Below the pieces are notes generated by a model. It was given only the letters and a program-made list of their open reading frames with translations, was not told where the DNA came from and did no database searches. Positions 21,012 through 30,198 of a stretch of DNA of 32,974 nt are shown piece after piece. A program made the position numbers and the translations under genes. This stretch comes from Schizophyllum amplum. Taxonomy: Eukaryota > Basidiomycota > Agaricomycetes > Agaricales > Schizophyllaceae. Where the stretch lies: positions 1-32,974 of the forward strand of contig VDMD01000213.1 in NCBI GenBank assembly GCA_007026445.1, given 5' to 3'. Each line of letters begins with the position of its first letter. The first letter of the stretch is position 1.

Positions 21012-21347
21012 TCACCGTATGTCCCGACCATCCCAGTATCTGTTTACCCATGTACAATTATCCGGCGGGGCTTTGTGACCTCTGTTGTACCATCACTGTG
21101 CGGTTCGTAACGTTCACTATCTCGCTCCAGACGTGTTATGATCTCTGATTGGCCACAAATGGCTGCTCTACGGACAGGCTATGTATGTGTATGGATAATT
21201 CGATGCTTTGGAATCGGTATGTACCAAGTACTACAAGATATATATGTACATATGCATCATCTAAGTAGCTGAAAACACTGCTATACAGTGTGGTGTACGT
21301 GTAGGATCGTCAAGGGACATAAACACAATCTATAGCAAGACGATCAT
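21012..21347. other. Convergent 3' intergenic region
   Basis: 336 bases between the RasGAP stop and the stop of the minus-strand gene. It is A/T-rich, with TATGTA-like runs at about 21180-21260 that could serve 3'-end formation of either transcript. No gene seen. Confidence 0.45.
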
Positions 21348-23212
21348 CTAACTGGCCTGCTGCGTACTATTCGAGACGCAGCTCCAGACGTAGTCCATGC
21401 CCTCCTTGGAGAGCACGCCGCGCCACTGGTCCTTCAGCGTCATATTCGCGAAAGCCGTTCTGTCGCGCGAGGGCGTACCGACCTCCTGCACGGAGAGCGC
21501 GGGGCACGTGTCTGCTGATGAGGCCTGCTCGGAGATATTGGCATCTTCCACAGCGACCGCGCGGGCCGAGCTCCCCTCGCTTTCGGACTTGGGTCCATTC
21601 GGTGTGCCCTCCTCCACGACTACCTTCAGCTGCTGGTCGCTCCCCGCGTCCTCCTCCTCAGGCCCTATGATCCTGCTGCGGTTCATGATGATGTCCACGC
21701 CGAGCCCAAGGCCAACGTTCTTGGCCGACTCGACGCCCTTGCCAGCATCCTGATGCACGAATTCAACGCGCCGCTGGGGGTCGCGCACCTCCACGCCGGG
21801 CACGCCAGCGACCTGACTGATGCTGCGGTCGAGCGTGACAGGGCCCCGCCGCGGGCGCTGTGGGCTCCGAAGGCGAAGCGCGGCGTGCGCGCGCATTGAG
21901 GCCATGCCGGGCGGCGGCGCGGTCATATGTGCAAAGTAGTCCGCGCCGTCCTCCTCCTCGAAGACGAATGGCGGCAGGTCCTGCATGGCAAGGAGAATGG
22001 CATGGATAGGCGAGTCGGGGCGGACCTCCTCCGATTCCGCGTCAGGAGATTGGGCTTCGAAGCGCGGGAACGGCGAGAGGGCGGTCGCGGCTGGGAAGGA
22101 AGGCGTGATGCGCTGATTTGGCGAGAGTGAGTACTCTGTGTGCATAGAGGGGGTCCTGAAGTGCGTAGCAGCTTCGCGTTGATGTGCGTCCCTCGGCGTG
22201 GACTCTTCGCTCATCTGGCTATCGGGAGGTGTACGCGTGCCCACCAGGTCTAGGAAGCGGACGGCAACGGCTACGGCCATCGCATCCACCGCATGTGCCG
22301 GGCCAGGCGCGGTGACGAGCAGCCTACGTTTTCTTGCCACTGGATTCGCGCGTAAGCAATCGATTTACGTAGCAGGAAATGTATACGCACCATTACTTGG
22401 ATAGTCGCTATCATCTGCTACGGGACTATCAGAAGCGTAGTGATGGGATCGGCAAGTGACTCACTCGTCAGGAAGGCGCAAGCCTCTATGATCTGCGTAC
22501 TTGAAAGATTCGGAACACCGTGGTCATTACATGACGCCGGAGATATGCTCAAGACCTTTGACTTCGGGGGCCTGTCGTGGCTCTCGGTGACATTGGGCCC
22601 TTCTGCGACGTGAATGTGGAGAACGCGGTCCCAGTCACTGAGGACGACGTCCGCGGACTCGGTGCCACAGAACGCAACGTAGATTTGGTCCCCTTGAAGC
22701 GCGCCCAGCTGTGGAGTGTGTATGCACTGCAAAGCGGTCTTGTCCGTCGGCTTCGAGGAAGGAGGCGTGAGGGGCGGGGCTGGCGACGGTTGGCGAAGGC
22801 GGGTAGGGACGCATGATGACGCCGATGAGGAAGCGACACTGGGCGCCCGGGCGACGCGTCGAGGACGGCGAGGAAGATGACTGATGTGCGGCTGAAGGTA
22901 CCCACGCGCCGATGGCTGTGGTACCCGCTGAGTAGGTTGCGGGACGCGGTGCACGAGTACAGGTGTGTGTCCTGTATCTTTGAGGCCCTTGGCAGAGGAA
23001 TTGAGCGAATGGGATGACGACCGCGAGGACTTGGATGAGTCCGAGCCTGAGCTTGATGGGGTGAAGAACTGAGGCCGTCGGCGCGGAAGACTAGAGAGAT
23101 GTGGCTGAAGATTAGATGCGGAAGGCGGGGGCAGGTCTTTGACGATAGGCGATGATATGAGCGTCGACGACGACATGGTCGACGCTGAATGCGGAGTTGG
23201 CGTGTAGGACAT
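21348..23212 (-). CDS. Protein with possible degenerate DSP-phosphatase fold, 587 aa
   Basis: Three exons: 22465-23212, a 24-nt microexon 22391-22414, and 21348-22339 (1764 nt, frame closed). The first ~175 residues are Ser/Pro-rich with repeated LQPH(L/I)S.LPRR motifs. A compact segment follows from about DQIYVAFCGTESADVVLSDW through IIEACAFL to RRLLVTAPGPAHAVDAMAVA. The order W..vLHI, Ser/Pro loop, helix, then 'LLVTAPG...A..AVAVRFL' resembles the dual-specificity phosphatase fold. However, the catalytic HCx5R loop is replaced by TAPGPAHAVDA, with neither Cys nor Arg, so it would be a pseudo-phosphatase at most. The C-terminal half is disordered and acidic. The start MSYTPTPHS was chosen because upstream frame lies in promoter-like sequence. 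The fold assignment is inference. Confidence 0.68.
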
Positions 23213-23744
23213 GCAACAGACGACGGTCGTTCTCTCTAAGTAGGAAGTGGGGTACGCCGTGATTACGGTGACGCGCGAGGTGTGGGGCCGCAGAAGACAG
23301 AGATATCGAGGGTGGCTGCTAAGCGAGATGTTGCCGATTAGCAAAGAAGAGTGTGTAAGTCATGCGCGAACGCACCTCGAGCTTATGACTGTGAGCGCTG
23401 TTCAGGACGCAAATGCGATGAGCGAACGATTTCTACGAACTTCCAGAACATCTAGCGACACGGCGATGACGGTACAGAGCAAGCGCACACACAAACAAAA
23501 AGAGGACAGGAGTGCACGAGCGGGAGAGCAGACAGCCGGCAGACCGACGTGCGGTTCGTTGTGAGGGTCGCTCCAGCGCAGCGCCGCGGGCCGCCCGCGG
23601 GGTACATAGCCGCCCGCCGCCAATGATCCGCGCGTGGCATCGCTCCCACGGTGAATGGCGGCGCTTGTTCGCTTCCCTACTTGGGCTTCCTCTTATCCTG
23701 GACTCTCATCATCTCCGCGTCCCAGCCCCAGGAAAGCGGCCAAG
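23213..23744. promoter_or_regulatory. Divergent promoter region with GC palindrome and CCAAT
   Basis: Region between two divergently read genes. A perfect GC palindrome, CCGCGGG-CCG-CCCGCGG, occupies 23584-23600, and a CCAAT pentamer (GCCGCCAATGATCC) lies near 23620. Such palindromes resemble binding sites of Zn2Cys6 regulators, but no factor can be named. Confidence 0.45.
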
Positions 23745-26395
23745 ATGAGGTCCCGCGGTCAAAAGAGGGGCGTAAGGCCTCTAGGGCTAAGTATCTCATC
23801 CGCGCTCAAGACCGTAGTCTACCCTAAACCGGTACGTGGCCACATATTCTCGGCGAACGCACACTCACTCAGCCATACAGTCCTTTGTTATAAACGCCTT
23901 CTCTACCTGAGCATACGTATCACGACATCGTGCGAGTCATTCGGGCTTCCAAAACCGTGGTTCGTGCTGCATTCAGCAAGCGCATATATGCGCCTCAAAT
24001 CATCATTGTATAGAGAATATTCCGGTCTCCTCAAGTTCAGTGGCAAAGAGACTCGCAGTAGTTGACAGTACTGTCGGCTCGCGTACTCTCGTCGGATCCC
24101 GACCCACCACGCTCAGACCAGGGAGTTATGCGCGGCCTTTGGGCGAATCGCGTTCAGAGGTAGCAGTGTAAATCTTTTGTATCGACAGATGGACTGACAC
24201 ACGTTCAGAACCAAGCTATCGCTCTGGCCAGTGCATCTAGTAATGTGAACAAACCCATGAATAATGATATGATTCATTGCTGATGCCCTTTTAGACGTCT
24301 TTCTGCGAACAGAGTTTGTGTAAGGCGCCGGCCTGATCATTGGAATGGCGCAAACCACCGGAAAGTAATGTACCATCTTATCCGCCTCTCGTGTTACTCA
24401 CGTAGGTAACTAGGCCCGAAGACGTCGCAGCTTCCCCGCGTCACGCAAGTCGACTTCTGTGGTGAGTGGCCCTGCAAGTGCGTAGCTTCCTCATGCTCAA
24501 TAACCTCAATAACTATCAGCCCAAGTATTCTGCGCTTGGTGACGGTAGACGGAGCACCGAGGTGCGTTTCTACTATCTCCAACAGAACTCTGCTTAATTC
24601 AGCTGCAGGCTACGATTCCTATGAACGACGGTTCTGACCTAAGGTCCGTGGACTCCTTCGGCAGGCGGCGCAAGACCTTGGCGCATCTACCCTCCCAGGT
24701 GCGTACATACAGAAAATCTGCATATATGCGTCCGTTAAACATTGCAAGCAGGATCACAAGGAGGTATATCTTCGGATGGCAGGTTACTATTGGCGCAGCT
24801 CACATTATGTAGCCGACCGACCGGTCGCCGGACGTACCGTTTGCCATTGACCTATCGCCTATAATTGAAGACATGGCAATATTTGCACCGATGTCCTCAT
24901 CCGCGAGTCGAAACCTCAATCGCGCAACTAGCGCTGACACGTCCTCAGACACCACCATCGGCTCAGCCATCCATTTCGCATAAACCTCCAATCCCGCCGA
25001 AAACCACATTGCGTCGTGTTTCTACTATGCGAAGTGAGCACTGTCCACTTAGTCTCACCATCTATTGATCTCAACCGCGCAGCTGCACACGACAGCCCCC
25101 ATTCTCAGGACAATGATATACTGCACGAGGACTCTAGCATACCGGCGCTTCTGTTGACCTTCCCGACGCCAGAACTTCCGCACTCACCCATTCTCGCTCC
25201 TCAACTTCCTTTCCGACTCCCTTTTGAAGACGACGTGCGCCCTGATTCGCAGACTCTCGCTCATGATGATCACGCTCCTCTCGCGCTTGACACTTCGCCT
25301 AAGCTCTCGCACCAGCGCTCTCATCGCAGCATATCTGAGGACATCGTCAAGGCCTCTCGATCCGCGCAAGGACCAGCTTCGAGTCGCGACCAAGACCCTA
25401 GCATTCAACGAAGTACAACAATGCCCAACGACCATGTTGACTACTCCGACGCTCTTAGTGATCATTTTCTGTCTCCCTTGACCGCTCCTCCGTCTCCTCC
25501 GCGCTGCACGCACTGTGGCTTTGGCTTTGGATACTCTCTGGCTCTCGTCGATCTCTCCGGTCACGTCTGTTGACCCGCCCTCGATCCTCTATCAGCCGCT
25601 CTCGCTTCTCCTTCAACCGTTCTTACTCCTCTGCCGACATCAGACTTGCCAATTCCGTCGGTCGCCTTCCACAAATCTTCGCCGTCTATCGCGTCCTTCA
25701 ATAGCACGACGAGTTCCGTCGTACCCCTCAAGCCGGACCCGTGCGAGCTGTGCGAGCCACAATGGACGGCTTGCAAGGTGTGGTACGCGGCGCGAGGCCG
25801 CCGATTGCGCGAGCCGGCAAGCCAAGGGAAGATGAAGCCAGCGGAGGGGAAGGCGAAGAAAGCGGAGGGTAAGACAAGGACGGAGGGCATGACAAGATGG
25901 TTGAGCGGCTGGGACACTAGGCGCGGCAAGAAGAAGGACGGTCAGATCGGGGAAGTGAAGGCGAAGGAGGAACATACGCAGCAGAAGGAGAAGCACAGGA
26001 GTGGACAGGAATACGCTGAGGAGCACAAGAGCCAGTGGTTCTCGGACAGCATGAAGAGAAGTCGCTCAGTAAACGAGTTTGGCATCATGGGTCGTCCATG
26101 GCGGAGTTTTGGACAGGCATCGAGCTCGGCTCCTGCAGCGACTGTGGTACTGGCGACGGACCGTTTCGACATGGCGGACACTTATACGATGGCCGATAAT
26201 CGTGACATGGCCGGTCCCCGACATGCGATGCTTGGCGACGACCTCGACGGTGCGGGAGTGCTGGGCAATTCAGTGTCGATGGGATCTCAGCTACAGAGAA
26301 CTCATCGCCGAAGCTCCGCACATTCGGACGCGTCGGTCGTGCGTCGTATTCGCCGCTTGTTCGTCACGGAGTCGAGATGGAGTGGGGGAAGGTGA
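23745..26395 (+). CDS. Ser/Pro-rich hypothetical protein with paired CxxC motif
   Basis: Well-supported exons: 24431-24461, 24520-24561, 24609-24698, 24752-24833, 24908-25033, 25083-25559 and 25596-26395, all in compatible phases. A likely first exon is 23745-23831 (MRSRGQKRGVRPLGLSISSA and onward), but the link across 23832-24430 is unresolved and may hold another exon. Visible parts: a basic start; MNDGSDLRSVDSFGRRRKTL; DHKEVYLRMAGYYWRSSHYV; a long Ser/Pro/Asp-rich stretch; CTHCGFGFGYSLALVDLS; CELC...C about 50 residues later; and a Lys/Glu-rich tail. The two CxxC pairs could bind one zinc ion. The 36-nt intron 25560-25595 is short and removes an in-frame TGA, so it needs cDNA support. I do not recognise the family, and no function is assigned. 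Confidence 0.62.
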
Positions 26396-26654
26396 GCAGA
26401 TGTAGTCCGGATGTAGCAGCACCAGTTCTTTACACAGTAAATACCAGCACATGTTCTTGCATCGAGGGCACAGGACAAGCACAGGAGGTCGAGTGGCAGG
26501 TACGACTTGGTCGGTGCCTCCAAACGACCGCTGCCCGATTGAGCGCAATACCTAAGTAGCAATGGTCACTTCTCTCGACTATTGTTGTGCTTGCTATAGT
26601 AATAAGTGTACAATCCTGGTAAGATAGGTGGTATACAAGAGCAATGTCCGTGAG

Positions 26655-29600
26655 TTAGGTAAGAGCACCGGCCTTCAGCGGTTTCGACACCAATGCCTGC
26701 AGCTCTTTCGCAGCGTCTTCAGAGGTACTGCGGATTGTCAACCGACACAGCTGCAGATGTGGCAGTCAGTATGCAGAGCGCTGACGGTAACGCCCAGAGT
26801 CTTACCTTCGCGTCGCGATTCGGTTCCAACCGGAGTAAACAACCGACCTTGCCCTCCTCCGCGGTATGCAGCACTGCAGCGCCCACGATATTGTTCTTAT
26901 TAGGGTCGATCTCGTCCAACACCTGGAAGTGGTGCCCCGAGACGACGGTTCTGTTTTTCTGCAGGTCCAGAAGACCACCCGCCGCCAAGTCGATCGGGAA
27001 AACCTGCTGCGCCTCCCGCGGCGCACCGCCGATGAGCTTCCACCGCTCGAAGAAGTCCTGTCCGCCTAGCGAGACGGGCTCGAGGAACTTGCTGATGACG
27101 ATGGGCAGGCGGATGGCGATGGACTGCATCGAGCCGGCGAGGAAGGACACGTTGAGCACAGGCGGGGTCGAAAACATCTTCTTGCACTCGATGTGTAGCA
27201 GCTGCTGCACCTGCGTCTTCGGCGAGATCGTGCTCGGCGGGATCTTCGCGAAGGTCACCGAGAGCGCGGTAGGATCACTGACGTGTACGGTGGTTGTGAA
27301 GGAGGTGAGCGGCGCGGAGACCTTGTTACCGATGTATATGGCGAGCTGGCCGACGTGGCCCTGGAACCGGCTCTTGACGCCGATTTGGATCTGCACGTCT
27401 TCGTATAGAACGCCCTCCGCGGTGTACGTGAGCTTCTCGAACCACCGCTCGATGGCCGGGCCGGACGGTCAGCACGGGCTTGCCTTCCTCCGGGCCTTCA
27501 CGCTTCGCGTGCGGAGACGTGAGGTCAAGTCCCGCGAGCGATCCCATGACGTCCTGCACGTCCTGCTGGAGCTGTGCGCTGGTCTCTTTCTCCTTCTTGG
27601 CTACCGCGTCGCGATCGAGGTTGACTTCCCGTCCGCCGTGTACCCACGTCCGCTTGTCCTCGGTCGCGCTGATCTTCTTGTTTAGACGCCCCAATAGCGC
27701 GCTGACGCGTGGAGGGAACGGCGGCATCTCCTCGCACACGTTCTGCAGCAGCTCGTCGTCTTCCGGTCGCTGTGCGAGCGCGTAGAACTCGCAGGCCCGC
27801 TGCTGCAACTCGGAGTCCAGCACATGTCGATATCGTTCGAATATGGTAACGAGCTGTGGCTTGATCTCCGGGAAGACATTCACCCACTTGATGTACGTCG
27901 AGAGCAGCAACGACCGCGTTGGTGCCATGCAGAACTGTGATTTCATGTGCAGGAGCTGGAACTGGTCGACAGGACTGTATCCCTCCTCGTTGGCAATGAG
28001 GTGGCCGTATTCGCCAAGTATATAGCCTACAGCAAAATGTAAATAACATGCCACCGTTGAAGCCAACTTCCTCCTCACCTCCAACCTTGACCAGGCTCTC
28101 GTGTGTTGAAGGCGCCTTGAGGTGCTCGAAGACGACTTTAGCGGCATATGACTGCAGGTCTTCCGTGTTCGTGACGATTTGAATGACTCGGTACCAGACT
28201 TCGTCGCCGACGTGGTCTCCGGCGGTGCTGATGAGCTGCAAGATGGTATCGACATACCACTTGTACGAGCTTGCGTATTTCTCGGTAAGAATGGCAATCT
28301 TGAGGACCATCTCCTCGCGAAGAGCGTAGTCGGCCACCTTGAGATACCGTAGTAGCTCGCCCACGATAACGTCCGAATTGTCGACATCGCACATGCTGTA
28401 CAGGAGATCTAGGGCGCGTCGTCGGACAGAGATATCTTTGTCCCTCAACGAGAATATAATCGTCTTCTGATGTCTCTTGATGGGCTCAAGAGATTCAGCA
28501 CGAGCGGCAAGATGAGCCATCGAGTCGAGACCAAGGTAGCGAACGTTCGTCTCCTTCGATGAGATGAATCGGGCGAGCAAGCCTGCAGATTTGCTGACGA
28601 GGGTGGAGCGTGTATCGAGATGAATAGCCAGGGATATGGCTTCAAACAGGACAGCATGTTGAGCGTTGTTGTGCTGTATGTTTCTTGTTGGTTCGCCCGC
28701 TGTTGTTCATGATCGTTTCCAGAACCTTATGGAGCACGCTCTGTATTGCGGGGTCCTCTGGATGGGCATCAGTCCACGCCAGAGCAGAGAGCTGGAAAAA
28801 TACGCACCCGAAGGCGGGTAATATTGCAGAAGACGAAGTAGCTTGACCTGTAACCATGGCGATGGGACCTTGTAGTACGCATAGGCAGCCGTATATTCCG
28901 TGCTCGATGACCAACTAGAGGCCGCTCAGTACAGCCAGAGGACATAAAAGAGACAACTGACGCGATGCATTCGGTCCACTGCCTTTCGTGTAACATACGG
29001 CAAAGGCGTCGGGGTGATCTTGTGCAAGTGCCATAACCCAAACTCGTAACACAGACGACTACACCCTGTAAGCATACACCGTGAGCACGGCCATGGGGTC
29101 TGCCTTCTGGAGTGGATCGTACCAGGTTCGGATCGTCCATGATGGAGATTATCCGCAGGGCCCATTCCGCCGCTGGGATGACGTCCGGGTGTTTACGGTA
29201 CAATCGTAGCAAGGTCAGAGCAGCTTTCTTCTTGACGAAGGGCTGAGACGTCCTGTGCAATCGTCAGCTCCTATTGGAGTCACTCAGAGGGGGGCACGCA
29301 CGGTGATATCCAGCAACCGATGAACGTCCTCCACGAGCGCTTCCGCCATTTCGCTTCCACCGACATTGGCGATCGCGTGCAGGGCCAGACAGTTGTCAAC
29401 CTCATTGTTGGAATCCAGGTCTTTTCGGATGGAGTTCCACTACGAGACGCCAAAAAGTCAGAGTTCTCGTGCATGAGCAGTGTCACGGCAAGATATCCCT
29501 GCGGCAGACGCGTCAGGTGAAGTACAGTACGCCAGGCAAGCTAACGCACGATCTGTTTCTCGCTGTACTTCGAGCTCGAGATGAGATTGACCGCTTCCAT

Positions 29601-29964
29601 GTGTCCGACATCGACTTTGTAGCCCAGAATGTATGTGAAGATGATCTTGGCGACATATCTGGGGGGATATGTTCACATCGAGAGGGGAACGAGCAGAGGA
29701 CGAGGGGCGCACTTCTTCTTCTGGTACCCGTCCAGGTTACCATCTAAGTTCGAAAGGTGAGAGCGAGCGTGGAAATGTCCTGGCCGACTTGCCCTTGAAC
29801 TTCTTGCGGATGTTAGCCATCTCCTTGTTGATGCGCTTCTCCTCCAGCTCGCGGACTCGCGCCCCGCGAATGTCCGCGATGAACTGGACGACATTCAGTT
29901 ATGTTTGGGCTTTCACAGGACAGCACAACGCGACCTGGGTGAGCCCCCTCATATTCGTCGCCAT
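26655..29964 (-). CDS. AP-2 complex subunit alpha (alpha-adaptin), frame-broken as read
   Basis: Large subunit of the AP-2 clathrin adaptor, which binds plasma-membrane PIP2 and cargo in endocytosis. Exons: 29935-29964, 29793-29883, 29713-29743, 29550-29658, 29302-29498, 29123-29252, 28962-29065, 28808-28914, 28079-28757, 26806-28026 and 26655-26750. The start [10 protein letters not shown] is followed by [20 protein letters not shown]. Trunk motifs include [20 protein letters not shown], VEHSs-type HEAT repeats, [20 protein letters not shown] and [17 protein letters not shown]. The appendage runs from [20 protein letters not shown] to the end. The intron 29744-29792 is GC-AG. The spliced exons total 2795 nt and carry eight single-base insertions, at about 27467, 28681, 28898, 28984, 29037, 29310, 29437 and 29450. 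Removing eight gives 2787 nt, exactly 929 codons, close to the normal family length of ~940. Sequence error is the likelier cause; decay is the alternative. Confidence 0.92.
29744..29792 (-). other. GC-AG intron in AP-2 alpha
   Basis: Donor AAG|GCAAGT and acceptor TTAG, 49 nt. It joins KKFK to [11 protein letters not shown] in the expected family register, so the boundary is fixed by protein conservation. Confidence 0.8.
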
Positions 29965-30198
29965 GGTGGGCGGTTCGACTAGAGACAAGCACTCGGTGTT
30001 CTGTCAGTGTCTGTGGTGGCTGCGTCGAGGACGTGCGTTCGGTCAAAGCGCGTGATGTCAATGCGTACGAGAAGCGCGCCGTGTCATTTTGATTTTGCCC
30101 GAATTAGTAATGTAATGTATACGCGACGGAGTCGAAGAAAGAAGTGAAGTGGGGTGGTAAAATATGCTATGTAGTACTAAACAGGACACGAAGCTACT

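Noticed and set aside
24600..24625. tRNA-like T-loop text near 24609
   Set aside because: No acceptor stem, D-loop or anticodon arm could be folded around it; the sequence fits a coding exon start.
29443..29453. 11-nt 'intron' GCGTCTCGTAG in AP-2 alpha
   Set aside because: Far too short to be spliced; removing two doubled bases restores the conserved RLVVNSIRKDL text instead.
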